A DNA stretch of 64,000 nt from Rhizobium sp. 16-449-1b (GTDB taxonomy: Bacteria; Pseudomonadota; Alphaproteobacteria; Rhizobiales; Rhizobiaceae): assembly GCF_017741935.1 (NCBI RefSeq), contig NZ_JAGHMH010000013.1, positions 186,001 to 250,000 on the forward strand, written 5' to 3'. The notes beneath the pieces were generated by a model. The model did no database searches. It saw only the letters and a list, made by a program, of their open reading frames with translations, and was not told where the DNA came from. The position numbers and the translations under genes are program-made. Below, in pieces: positions 23,648 to 32,351 of this stretch. Numbering within the stretch: the first letter of the stretch is position 1; each line of letters starts with the position of its first letter.

Positions 23648-24534
23648 CGTTGACAAAGCCTCGACACACGCGTCCCGTTCAACTGACGCGGCGGCAATTT
23701 GCCGCCGCGTTCGGTGCGTTTTTAATGCCGCGCATCGCTTCGGCTGAACGCCCTTCCCCCAGGATCGCTGTCCTGGACTGGGGCTGGGCGGAAAGCCTGC
23801 TTGCGATCGACGTCGCGCCGCAGTCGGTCGCGGAGGCTCCGCTCTATGGCGACCGTGTTGTCGTGCCGGCGCTTCCGAAAGACACGATCGATCTCGGTCT
23901 TCGTTCGTGGCCCAACATGGAACTGTTAATGTCGCTACAGCCCGACCTGATCCTGTCGCAGGCCAATTACGGCGTCTCTCAAGCGCGATTACAAGACATC
24001 GCGCCAACCATGGCGCTGCCACTTTATACGGCCGAGCAACAGCCTTTGCGGCGATCGCATGAGGCCCTGGTCGCGATCGGTGAGCGTATCGGCCGCTCCC
24101 CCGCAGCCGAAACCTTCCTTGATCGCAGCTACGCAAGGCTCGCCGCCATCAAGACGGAGATGACTGCCTATGACGGACGCAAACTCCTCATCGTCAAATT
24201 CACCGATGACCGCGTGATCGACATCTATGGCGCCGGAAGTCTGTTCGACGACGTGCTTGCAAAAGTCGGCATCGCAAACGCCTGGAACGAACCCACCAAC
24301 AATTGGGGTTTCGCGACCGCCGGCCTCGATGCCATCGCCCGATACCCTGAGGCGCGGCTACTGATCATCGAACCCGGTCCGCCCGATGCGTTTCTGAGAA
24401 GCGCGCTTTGGCGATCGCTACCTGCGGTGCAGCGCGGCGATGTCGCCACCATTCCGCCCACCTGGGTGTTCGGGGCATTCCCATCAGCAATGCGATTTGC
24501 CGAAGTTCTCCGAAAGGCCCTTGGTTTTGCATAG
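23644..24534 (+). CDS. Periplasmic siderophore-binding protein, FhuD type (system 2)
   Basis: Substrate-binding protein of the second uptake system, 296 aa. It begins with a twin-arginine-like signal (LTRRQFAAAFGAFLMPRIASA), then RIAVLDWGWAESLLAIDVAPQSV. LMSLQPDLILSQANYGVSQARLQDIAPTMALPLY and NNWGFATAGLDAIARYPEARLLIIEPGPP match the FhuD family and align along their length with the binding protein at 14509. Start is GTG at 23644, overlapping the receptor stop (GTGA), which means translational coupling. Confidence 0.9.
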   Translation: MTLTKPRHTRPVQLTRRQFAAAFGAFLMPRIASAERPSPRIAVLDWGWAESLLAIDVAPQSVAEAPLYGDRVVVPALPKDTIDLGLRSWPNMELLMSLQPDLILSQANYGVSQARLQDIAPTMALPLYTAEQQPLRRSHEALVAIGERIGRSPAAETFLDRSYARLAAIKTEMTAYDGRKLLIVKFTDDRVIDIYGAGSLFDDVLAKVGIANAWNEPTNNWGFATAGLDAIARYPEARLLIIEPGPPDAFLRSALWRSLPAVQRGDVATIPPTWVFGAFPSAMRFAEVLRKALGFA

Positions 24535-26503
24535 AAACCAATTCGTGACGCCCGCCCGCGTGTACTGGCTGGCCATGACCCTCGCGCTCGCCTTCTGCGC
24601 CCTGGGACAACTGAGATACGTTTCGCCGGCGCACCTTCTCGACGCGTTCTTTCATCCAGATAGCGCCTCGTTCGGTCAGACCTATGTTCATTTCTCCCTT
24701 CTGCCTCGCATTGCCGTTGCTTTGCTTGCCGGGACAGCGCTCGGGTTTACGGGTACGATCTTTCAGCAAATACTGAAAAATCCACTGGCGGAGCCGTCGA
24801 CGCTCGGCGTGCTCTCGGGCGCTCAACTGGCAATAACAGTGGTATCTCTCGCTCTTGCCGGCGTCTCCGCTGCACAGCGAGAACTCGCCGGCGTGAGCGG
24901 CGCGTTGGCTGCCGTCGCGCTTGTCTGCGGACTTTCATACAGAAGCGGGTTCGCGCCGGTCACCCTGCTGTTGTCGGGAATGATCGTGAGCTTTGCAGCC
25001 GGCTCCGCGTCTGTGGTGATGGCGTTATTCCACCACGAGTATCTGCGAAGCGTGTTCATCTGGGGAAGCGGCTCGCTTATCCAGAACGACTTTTCCAATG
25101 CCACCGCGCTTTCATGGCGGATGCTGGTGCTGATCCCCGCGCTCCTGCTTTTCGTTCGACCGCTCGCGATCGCCGGGCTTGACGATGCCGGCGCTCGAAG
25201 CCTCGGTATATCGCCTTCGAAACTACGCCTCGTCGTCCTCTTTCTGGCGACAGTGCTGTCGGCTATGGTCGTTGCCCGGATTGGCGTGATCGCGTTTATT
25301 GGCTTGGCCGCCCCTCACATCGCGCGCCTTGCCGGCGCCCGGACACTGCCGCAAAGGCTTCTCTGGGGAGCGTTGATAGGCGGCGCCGTGTTGCTGATGG
25401 CGGATGGTACCGTGCTGATGATCACACCCTTCATCGGAGAGGTGCCGACAGGAACGATAACCGCACTCGCCGGCGCGCTTGCGATGCTTTTTATGCTGCG
25501 CGAAGTGCCGCCGGCCCCTTTCCAGGCAAGCACCGAGGGTGCCCGCCACGTCATGGCCCCGATCAGGCGAAATCTGGCGCTGCCGCTGTCCGTCGTGTTG
25601 ATGGTCGTCGTCGCTGGCCTGTCGCTGACCGAGCATGTCTTTTCCAATGACATCGACATGTGGGTTCTCGTGCAGGGCCGTTGGCCGCGTGTCCTCACAT
25701 CCGCTTCCGCGGGCGGCATGCTGGCCTTGGCGGGAGCTGTTCTGCAGGCGGTTGCCAGAAACCCGATGGCCAGTCCGGAGGGCTTGGGCGTCAGCGGCGG
25801 TGCTGGCTTGGGCATCATCGCAGCCCTGTTTCTCGGCGGCATGAGTTCACCGATCATGCCCTTGGCGGGCGGCATCATCGGCGCGCTCCTTGCACTGGCC
25901 ATAATCCTCTTTGTCGCCAAGTATCATGATTTCGCGCCCGGCCCAGTGATGCTCGCAGGCGTCGCGGTGGGCGCGTTGGTCACGTCAGTCATTTCCGTCA
26001 TCGTCGCCAGTGGCGATCCGCGCGCAACATACGTCCTCGCATGGACGATGGGACCGACGTTCCGCGCCACCGGCGTGGTCGCAATCATCGCCGCCCTCAT
26101 TTTACTCGTTGCACTTTTGCTTTCGCCCCTGTTCCGGCGTTGGATCGAGATCCTGCCGATGGGCGACGCACTCGCGCGATCGATCGGCATGCACCCCGTA
26201 CGCATTCGCGCAACGCTCTTGTTGTTTTCCGCAACGTTGACTGCGGCTGCTACGCTCATTGTCGGGCCACTTAGCTTCGTCGGCCTCATGGCCCCGCATA
26301 TGGCACGGATGACGCACCCACGGGGACCCGGATCGTTCATGCTGATGTCGGGCGTCATCGGAGGGCTGTTGATGATGCTGGCAGACTGGATCGGCCGAAG
26401 CGTCGACTTTCCTTATGAAATTCCAGCAGGCGTTCTGGCGGCATTCATTGGATGCCCGTATTTTATCTTTTTGGTTCTCCGACAAGGCGCCAAAAGTAGA
26501 TAG
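24527..26503 (+). CDS. Fused double-domain siderophore permease, FhuB type (system 2)
   Basis: Inner-membrane permease with two fused FecCD domains, about 658 aa. The first half shows FQQILKNPLAEPSTLGVLSG and FIGLAAPHIARLAGARTLP; the second shows LQAVARNPMASPEGLGVSGGAGLG and FVGLMAPHMARM. The start is uncertain: the frame opens at 24440, TTG 24527 has GAAAGG nine bases ahead and overlaps the upstream stop, GTG 24545 is just after it, and ATG 24575 would cut into the first helix. It closes the second operon, and no ATPase gene follows; the next gene downstream is on the other strand. Confidence 0.9.
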   Translation: MHRNQFVTPARVYWLAMTLALAFCALGQLRYVSPAHLLDAFFHPDSASFGQTYVHFSLLPRIAVALLAGTALGFTGTIFQQILKNPLAEPSTLGVLSGAQLAITVVSLALAGVSAAQRELAGVSGALAAVALVCGLSYRSGFAPVTLLLSGMIVSFAAGSASVVMALFHHEYLRSVFIWGSGSLIQNDFSNATALSWRMLVLIPALLLFVRPLAIAGLDDAGARSLGISPSKLRLVVLFLATVLSAMVVARIGVIAFIGLAAPHIARLAGARTLPQRLLWGALIGGAVLLMADGTVLMITPFIGEVPTGTITALAGALAMLFMLREVPPAPFQASTEGARHVMAPIRRNLALPLSVVLMVVVAGLSLTEHVFSNDIDMWVLVQGRWPRVLTSASAGGMLALAGAVLQAVARNPMASPEGLGVSGGAGLGIIAALFLGGMSSPIMPLAGGIIGALLALAIILFVAKYHDFAPGPVMLAGVAVGALVTSVISVIVASGDPRATYVLAWTMGPTFRATGVVAIIAALILLVALLLSPLFRRWIEILPMGDALARSIGMHPVRIRATLLLFSATLTAAATLIVGPLSFVGLMAPHMARMTHPRGPGSFMLMSGVIGGLLMMLADWIGRSVDFPYEIPAGVLAAFIGCPYFIFLVLRQGAKSR

Positions 26504-26894
26504 GGAAACCGCGGCTGCCGCGGGCCCGGTTCTCACACTTTGAAAGGAATCGAACGATCGGGTCCCTTGATTACAGCCGTTGAAACATATTGCCGGCCGG
26601 CATCATCGCCGACTATCTTCAGATTGCTCCGATCAGCACCCCAAATCTCTGGCATCAACTATTTAAGCTCTTGCTCCAATTTTCGCGGAGAGTTCAGAGT
26701 ATACATGCCCGCACCGCGATGGGCGCGGGATCGCTGCCGGGCGATATTCCGGTTGAGATCAAGGCAGTGTTCGACGTATCACGAGACTGAATGTAAACGA
26801 TCATCCGGCACGCTAGCGATAACACTCCAGCAACCCTAGTCGACCGGAGAGAACGCCCTCCAGCCATGATGAACGCAGATCTGGTGCGTTGCGG
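26504..26894. other. Intergenic region with possible terminator
   Basis: No convincing gene. A GC-rich inverted repeat CCGCGGC-T-GCCGCGG (26509-26523) lies just after the permease stop and may act in termination, but no T-run follows. Short frames in 26540-26839 show no family features. The region separates convergent genes (permease on plus, GntR on minus). Confidence 0.35.
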
Positions 26895-27638
26895 CTACGG
26901 ATGCCGCATTAGCCTCGAAACATAGGTGAAGCGGTCCCCCGGATGGATGCTGATTGAAGCGAGCACGAGTTCACTGGTTCCCAGGAAATAGCGGCGGGTG
27001 ATTTCCAGCGCGTGGCCGTCGACTGGCGCCTTCAACGCTTCGGCATATTGGGCCGGAACGCCGACGCCGCGAAGTGATTGCTCCACCTGCGAGATAGGGC
27101 GGCCTGCAGCCTCCTCCACCAGTTCGGAGACCGCTCCCACGTGCAGCGCCATGCGGTCCGACACGAAGCTTGCATATCGCCTGTCGACGTATACGTCGGT
27201 CCAGCAGATGGGCGGCGCGGTGTTCACAAGCTTGTCGACACGGAGGTAGGAGACCTTTAGCCACTTAGAACCGGGATTGGTCTGCAGGCGGGTCGCGAGA
27301 CTATCATCCAGCACGATCTGCTCAAACGTCAGACCGTCCCGTAGCGTGTTGGCGGCATATTGAATGATGGCCTCGATCGAGCTCAAGGTCTCCGAAAAGC
27401 CTTCACCCGATGTCAACGGCTGAGAAGCCTCGATGCGCGTGCCGAGGCTCGGTCGCCGTGACACCATGCCGAGTTTCTGCAATTCGCCAAGCGCGGCGCG
27501 GACCGTCGAGCGGCTGACGCCCAATGCTTCGGCCAAGGCGGGCTCGCTGGGTAGGGTCGAACCCACAGGGTAGACACCATTTGCGATGTCGAGAGACAGC
27601 TGTTGAGCGATCTCCGCATAACGCTTACTTGCCTTCAT
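26895..27638 (-). CDS. GntR-family regulator with UTRA domain
   Basis: HutC/PhnF-type transcriptional regulator, 247 aa. N-terminal winged helix (KRYAEIAQQLSLDIANGVYP, PSEPALAEALGVSRSTVRAALGELQKLGMVSRRPSLGTRI, residues about 5-68), then a UTRA ligand-binding domain (about 88-245: WLKVSYLRVDKLVNTAPPICWTDVYVDRRYA, EQSLRGVGVPAQYAEALKAP, ALEITRRYFLGTSELVLASISIHPGDRF). It is divergent from the lyase-like gene at 27753, with 114 bases between starts and a quasi-palindrome in the gap, so it probably regulates that gene. Effector unknown. Confidence 0.9.
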   Translation of the reverse strand: MKASKRYAEIAQQLSLDIANGVYPVGSTLPSEPALAEALGVSRSTVRAALGELQKLGMVSRRPSLGTRIEASQPLTSGEGFSETLSSIEAIIQYAANTLRDGLTFEQIVLDDSLATRLQTNPGSKWLKVSYLRVDKLVNTAPPICWTDVYVDRRYASFVSDRMALHVGAVSELVEEAAGRPISQVEQSLRGVGVPAQYAEALKAPVDGHALEITRRYFLGTSELVLASISIHPGDRFTYVSRLMRHP

Positions 27639-27706
27639 TCGCCGAAAATCTCCATCTTTACTGAACGGTATAGGCGGCGCAGCCGGAGCAGACTAGTTGA
27701 CTTGTC

Positions 27707-27720
27707 TTTGTTCGTACAAA
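27707..27720. promoter_or_regulatory. Candidate GntR operator
   Basis: TTTGT-TCGT-ACAAA has five-base inverted arms around a CG-containing core and lies between the divergent GntR gene and the lyase-like gene, 32 bases before the latter. TTGACT at 27697-27702 just upstream could be a -35 box, which would place the operator in the promoter spacer. GntR-family sites often have this form. Confidence 0.4.
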
Positions 27721-27752
27721 TGTTTTGTTGGGACAATAATGGAGGACTAGCT

Positions 27753-28244
27753 ATGTCAAGCACGGTATTCGATTCTCTGCTGTTCAGGGATATGTTCGGG
27801 ACGGCCGCGATGCGCGCGGTCTTCAGCGATGCAGCTCTCGTTGGCCGCTACCTTGAAGCGGAAGCCGCACTCGCGCGCGCCCAGGCTGGTTTAGGCACCA
27901 TTCCCGCTTCCGCTGGCGATGCGATAGACGCCGCCGCGAAATCCATCAAAATCGACTATGACCGCCGCGCTAATCTGGACCTCACCGATGGCCTGATCGT
28001 GGCGGAAGCGGTGATGCTGGCGGCCGCTTCCAAGCTCGGCGGCCAGGATGCCTATGACGTCGTTTACGAGGCATGCCGCACGGCAATCGAGACCTCCGGC
28101 CGTCTCGCCGATGTCCTGAAGACCAAAGCGGAAGTCGTTAGCGCCCTCGGCGGAGACGACGCAATCGAACACGCCTGCGACCCCGCCAACTATCTCGGCC
28201 TCTGCGGCGAAATGGTTGATCGAGTGCTTGCAGGTCGCGGCTGA
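27753..28244 (+). CDS. Internally deleted PcaB/adenylosuccinate-lyase-like protein
   Basis: 163-aa protein joining the two ends of a PcaB-like (3-carboxymuconate cycloisomerase) lyase of the fumarase/aspartase superfamily. Residues 1-70 (FRDMFGTAAMRAVFSDAALV, then RYLEAEAALARAQAGLGTIP) are the family N-terminus; residues 72-163 (ANLDLTDGLIVAEAVMLAAA, then CDPANYLGLCGEMVDRVLA) are its C-terminus. The middle, about 280 residues including the GSSAMPHKxNP active-site loop, is absent, and the join near base 27963 stays in frame. GGAGGA six bases before ATG 27753 is a strong ribosome binding site, and a divergent GntR gene adjoins. It cannot be an active lyase; it is either a decayed gene or a repurposed small helical protein. 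Confidence is for the coding frame and family, not for a function. Confidence 0.75.
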   Translation: MSSTVFDSLLFRDMFGTAAMRAVFSDAALVGRYLEAEAALARAQAGLGTIPASAGDAIDAAAKSIKIDYDRRANLDLTDGLIVAEAVMLAAASKLGGQDAYDVVYEACRTAIETSGRLADVLKTKAEVVSALGGDDAIEHACDPANYLGLCGEMVDRVLAGRG

Positions 28245-28299
28245 ACAACAGGATAATTAAAACTGTCACGGCCGCCATAACCTCGTTCAGCAAGTGTCT

Positions 28300-28743
28300 T
28301 CAGTTCGTTATCGCCTTGCCCTCGTAGCGAACTCGAAAGTTTCTTCTTTGGAAGTCTTCCGTGAAACAAACGAATACCAGTTCCAGATCGTGCTCATCAT
28401 CGGCTCTCCCAAGGAGACTGAGCGAGGCTACGATGACACCGTTGTATCCGCGCGTGAGACGGAAAGCGGCATTGCGCATCTCTGTTATATCCGGATCGCT
28501 ACGCTCTTCGTGGCGGTCGTATATGATCCAGAATCGGGCCGCGTCCCAAGTCAGCCGCAGCATTTCCTTGACCTGTTCAATAAACTCTCCGGCGCTCATA
28601 GATGGCGCCCAAGATAAAGTGGTCTCGCCAGCATCACTCACGGCGTTGAAATAGCCGTCATACTGAAGCCGTGAGGCGAGCGCCTGGTCGATCATTGCAA
28701 ACGCGGAGTTCTCGGAGATGGTTGTCTTGAAGAGGATTGCCAT
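28300..28743 (-). CDS. Hypothetical protein
   Basis: 147-aa frame on the minus strand, not recognised. The N-terminus is MAILFKTTISENSAFAMIDQ; the body has no signal peptide or membrane segment and mixed alpha/beta-type composition (EFIEQVKEMLRLTWDAARFW, then VIVASLSLLGRADDEHDLEL). It faces the lyase-like gene tail-to-tail and is divergent from the metallophosphoesterase. No strong ribosome binding site precedes the ATG at 28743. Codon use looks reasonable and no better gene occupies the stretch, but it could be a non-coding frame. Confidence 0.4.
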   Translation of the reverse strand: MAILFKTTISENSAFAMIDQALASRLQYDGYFNAVSDAGETTLSWAPSMSAGEFIEQVKEMLRLTWDAARFWIIYDRHEERSDPDITEMRNAAFRLTRGYNGVIVASLSLLGRADDEHDLELVFVCFTEDFQRRNFRVRYEGKAITN

Positions 28744-28886
28744 GGAATCGGAACAGAGATGCGAGGAGGTCGTTCCAGAAGACTATATTCGGCCGCCCCC
28801 GGTAGCAACGGGACTTCCGTGCATCGTCGGCAGCCGCCTGCCCTTGTTATTCAAGGAGCGAAACGCCACCTATCCAACCCGCCCCT

Positions 28887-30038
28887 ATGGCTCACTTTGC
28901 TGTTCTCGATAGGCACAACATGTTTCATCTGGTCTTCGGGCTGCCGTGGCTCGTCGTCGTTTTGCGTTTTCTTATGCCTTTGCCGTGGGTGTGGTCCATA
29001 AAGATAGCCGTCGCGGTCATCCTGTTGATCGCATCCCAATATCATTTGGTTAGTCGCATTTCTTCGGGATCGGTCTTCTCCCCCGAGTTTCCGCGCGCGC
29101 TGGTGATCGCTTTTAATGTCCTGTTCGGCGCGATCGTCATGCTCGCTGTGTTCCAGATTGCGTTGGACATCGTTTCACTGGGCGTGGCGCTTGTGAACCG
29201 AAGCTTCCCTTCCGTCTTACCCGAAGTCCGGTACGCAATGGGGATTGTTGCGCTTGGTCTCGCCAGCTTTGCCGTCAGTCAGGCCATCCGTGTTCCTCCG
29301 CTCAAGAATGTCGAAATCGCGATCCCAAACCTTCCGTCAGCTTTTGAAGGCTATCGGATCTTGCAACTGACTGATCTCCACATCAGCCGTCTCTTTCCAA
29401 AATCATGGGCAGAGGAAGTGGTGAAGCGCTCGAATGCTCTCCAGCCTGACATGACGCTTGTGACTGGAGACTTCATTGATGGCAGTCTCGAAGCGCGCCG
29501 CGCGGATATCGCTCCGATTGCTGCGCTTCAAGCTCGAGACGGTGTCCTCGCGATACCGGGAAATCACGAATACTACTTCGGCTACGATGGTTGGATGAAG
29601 CATGACGCGGGTATGGGCATCCGCATGCTGCTCAACCAACACGCGGTCATCGAGCGCGGCGGCGATAAGATTGTTGTCGCTGGCCTAACCGACCTTGCGG
29701 CGTTCGGCGCCAACCTTCCACGCCCAGATCTAGACAAGGCATTGAATGGAGCGCCCGCCGGGGTGCCAATCATCCTGATGGAACACCAGCCGAGACTGGC
29801 GAAGCGGTCGGCTGCAAAAGGCGTGGCACTTCAGCTTTCCGGACACACCCACGGAGGCATGGTCCGCGGCCTGGACCTTCTCGTTGCTCGTGCAAACGAT
29901 GGCTACGTCTCAGGCGTCTACCAAGTCGGAGACATGCAGCTTTACGTCAACAATGGCACCGCGCTTTGGCCAGGCTTCGCGCTTCGCCTCGGGCGGCCAT
30001 CTGAGTTGACTCTGATCACTCTGCGCCGGGCCCGATAG
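28887..30038 (+). CDS. Membrane metallophosphoesterase (YkuE/YaeI-like)
   Basis: Calcineurin-like phosphoesterase anchored in the inner membrane, 383 aa. About four hydrophobic segments occupy residues 12-135. The catalytic domain follows with all metal motifs: LQLTDLHISR (D-x-H), VTGDFIDG (GD), IPGNHEYYFGYDGW (GNHE), MEHQPRL and SGHTHGG (GHTH). Homologues include phosphoesterases acting on lipids such as UDP-diacylglucosamine or nucleotides, but the substrate here is not determinable. ATG at 28887 gives a short lead before the first helix; a later ATG (28920) is also possible. Confidence 0.88.
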   Translation: MAHFAVLDRHNMFHLVFGLPWLVVVLRFLMPLPWVWSIKIAVAVILLIASQYHLVSRISSGSVFSPEFPRALVIAFNVLFGAIVMLAVFQIALDIVSLGVALVNRSFPSVLPEVRYAMGIVALGLASFAVSQAIRVPPLKNVEIAIPNLPSAFEGYRILQLTDLHISRLFPKSWAEEVVKRSNALQPDMTLVTGDFIDGSLEARRADIAPIAALQARDGVLAIPGNHEYYFGYDGWMKHDAGMGIRMLLNQHAVIERGGDKIVVAGLTDLAAFGANLPRPDLDKALNGAPAGVPIILMEHQPRLAKRSAAKGVALQLSGHTHGGMVRGLDLLVARANDGYVSGVYQVGDMQLYVNNGTALWPGFALRLGRPSELTLITLRRAR

Positions 30039-30060
30039 ACCGGTGTCTCCGCTTGACTGA

Positions 30061-30294
30061 TGCTTTGGTCGTCATGCTGATCACGCGCCCAGGCTTCTTC
30101 TCTCGAACGTCCCGGGAAGACAATATGACCGCGTTCCGATCGGTCCGGTCACTGTCCGCCTTCTCATCGAGAAGGCGCCCGCGAAGCTCGACCTGCGTGT
30201 TGGCGGGAAGACCGTCGAAGGAAAGACCGACGGCAACTACGTAACCTTCGTTGTCGACGCCATCGCCGACCATGAAGTTGTCGTGGTGGACTGA
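30061..30294 (+). pseudogene. C-terminal remnant of an unidentified gene
   Basis: After a stop at 30058, one frame stays open for 77 codons and reads like the end of a real protein: RLLLSNVPGRQYDRVPIGP, then VTVRLLIEKAPAKLDLRVGG, then TFVVDAIADHEVVVVD and a stop at 30292. The alternating beta-strand pattern suggests a terminal beta-sandwich domain, as seen at the end of large glycoside hydrolases, but the family is not certain. No start codon with a ribosome binding site is present. It lies just after the phosphoesterase gene and before the convergent cyclase gene. The remaining bases of the 30039-30403 gap hold nothing recognisable. Confidence 0.45.
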
Positions 30295-30403
30295 AAAGGC
30301 TAGCCAAGCGATGGGGGCGGTGTGCTCCCATCGCTTCCCCAGTTTGTCGGCAATGGCTCTGCTTGCTGAAGTCCGCGATCTCACTCCCGACGATCTGGTG
30401 CGT

Positions 30404-32110
30404 TCACATCTCCGGCAGGCCCGCTTTCCGGAAGCCGTCGACGAAGTGGTCCCGCACATCTGTGTCGCGCAGCGGTTGAGAGTTGAGCCAATGGTCGATC
30501 GTAAAATGAGGGTGGGCGATCAGGAACAATTCCGCTTCCCGGTGCGCTTCCTCATGGTCACCCAACTGCGCAAGCGTAGCGGCCAGGAATTTGCGTGAGT
30601 TGGTACGATAGGTCTCCTCCCTGCGGAGGGTGGCTTTCGCCGCCTGATAGTCGCGCGCGGCGTATTGCGCCTGTCCAAGATGGCAAAGGTACCAGCAGGC
30701 TGGATAGGGATTGAGCCGCAGGGCCTTTTCGATCTGCGCCAGGCCGGCGGCAACCTTGCCATCCAGCACGGACATGTCCGACATGGCAGCCCAGGTGTCG
30801 GCGTGGTTGGGGTCCAACTCCAGGGCCTTGGCGAAGGCTGCCTCGGATTCCTCCCATCGCCGCTCATAAGCCATGATGGTCCCCAGAATGTAACGGCAGC
30901 CGGCATCGTTGGGATCGAGGTCGACCGCTTTCTGCGCGAACGTCGCCGCCATCCCCCGGTTTGGATGTTCAGGCTCACCGAAATGGGTCCAGGCAAGCCA
31001 ACGGTTATATGCAAGCAGACCGAGCGCCTCGGCATAGGACGGCTCGAGCTGAACCGCGCGCTGGAGCAGGATATATGCCTCACGCTCCGTTTGCGGGGAC
31101 TCTTCCGTTAGGAGGCGTGCGCGGACACACAGGTCGTACGCCTCGACGTTCTTCGGACGATTGCGTTGCGTTGGCACGGTCAGCCGGCCGACGAGGGCTT
31201 CGACAATCTTGGCGTTAACTTCATCCTGAAGCTCGAAAACATCCTCCACTGTCCTGTCAAACCGATCGGCCCACAGGTGCTTGCCGCCAAGCGCGTCGAA
31301 CAATTGCGCATTGATGCGGATACGGCCCACAGCGCGTCTGGCGCTCCCCTCAAGGACGTAGCGCACGCCAAGTTCCTGGGCGACCAGCCGTACGTCGACC
31401 GCTTTGCCTTTGTAAACGTAGACGGAATTGCGCGCGATGACGAACAGGCCAGGCGTACGGGATAGGTCAGTGATCAGGTCTTCGGTCAAGCCGTCGACAA
31501 AATGCGCGTCCGCTTCATCCCCACTCATGTTGGTGAACGGCAATACTGCGATCGATGGACCTTCGGGCAGCGGCAATATGCTCTGCAGCGCATCCGGCCA
31601 ATGCCACACGCGGACCGGGCGGGTCAGGTTCTTCAGGTAGCGTTCGCCCGCATCGAAGAACCGTTCGTGGATCTTGCCGACGATTTCGCCGTGGACGCCG
31701 GCTGAAATGCAGATGCCTCCCGATGCGGCCTGCGTCTGAAGGCGTGCAGCGACGTTGACGCCGTCGCCGAGGATGTCCGAGCCGTCGCCGATGACATCTC
31801 CCACATTGACGCCTACGCGCAAAAGCAAGCGGTGGTCTCCAGGGCGCTCGATGTCAGTGGGAGCACGTTGTATTTCCAGCGCTGCCTTGACCGCGTCCAA
31901 CGCGCTACCGAATTCGACCAGAAATCCGTCGCCCACGACCTTGAAGATGCGACCGTTGTGGCTCAGCACAGCGGGCTCGATAACGCCGGAACGGAGTGCC
32001 CTGAGGTTCTCCACCGTTGCGACCTCATCAGCCTCCATCAGGCGCGAATATCCCACCACATCGGCAACAACGATGGCGGCAAGGCGCCGCTGAAGAGATG
32101 GATCCGTCAT
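30404..32110 (-). CDS. Class III adenylate/guanylate cyclase with TPR repeats
   Basis: 568-aa signalling protein. Residues about 8-165 are a class III cyclase domain with both metal aspartates (AAIVVADVVGYSRLM and FKVVGDGFLVEF) and the transition-state residues in GDGVNVAARLQ. Residues about 185-310 form the TolB-like region found in this protein class (IAVLPFTNMSGDEADAHFVDGLTEDLITDLS, LGVRYVLEGSARR, LWADRFDR). The rest, about 345-540, consists of TPR-type helical repeats (AQKAVDLDPNDAGCRYILG, FAKALELDPNHADTWAAM). No membrane helix is visible, so it is likely cytosolic. This architecture is expanded in rhizobia, where many copies produce cAMP in response to unknown cues. It has no operon partner. 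Confidence 0.92.
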   Translation of the reverse strand: MTDPSLQRRLAAIVVADVVGYSRLMEADEVATVENLRALRSGVIEPAVLSHNGRIFKVVGDGFLVEFGSALDAVKAALEIQRAPTDIERPGDHRLLLRVGVNVGDVIGDGSDILGDGVNVAARLQTQAASGGICISAGVHGEIVGKIHERFFDAGERYLKNLTRPVRVWHWPDALQSILPLPEGPSIAVLPFTNMSGDEADAHFVDGLTEDLITDLSRTPGLFVIARNSVYVYKGKAVDVRLVAQELGVRYVLEGSARRAVGRIRINAQLFDALGGKHLWADRFDRTVEDVFELQDEVNAKIVEALVGRLTVPTQRNRPKNVEAYDLCVRARLLTEESPQTEREAYILLQRAVQLEPSYAEALGLLAYNRWLAWTHFGEPEHPNRGMAATFAQKAVDLDPNDAGCRYILGTIMAYERRWEESEAAFAKALELDPNHADTWAAMSDMSVLDGKVAAGLAQIEKALRLNPYPACWYLCHLGQAQYAARDYQAAKATLRREETYRTNSRKFLAATLAQLGDHEEAHREAELFLIAHPHFTIDHWLNSQPLRDTDVRDHFVDGFRKAGLPEM

Positions 32111-32351
32111 CTGAGGACAAGCCTAACGACTGAATGCGCAGGTTATTGTTCAGCCGTATGTGAGTCAACAAGTCGTAAGAGGTGCAACGTCTACCGTCGG
32201 CCTGAAGCCGCTATAGGGGGCTCCAGCGCTCCCATTGGCACGTTCATGATCATTCATCCAATCATGCCGAATAACCCTTCAACTTTTGAGGCTCGGTCGA
32301 TATGAATCGAGTGGATGTCAGTCCAGTTCACCGACCTATGGCAAGTAGAAA

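Noticed and set aside
22946..24136. 396-codon minus-strand frame opposite receptor 2 and its binding protein
   Set aside because: It spans two real plus-strand genes with intact family motifs and itself shows none.
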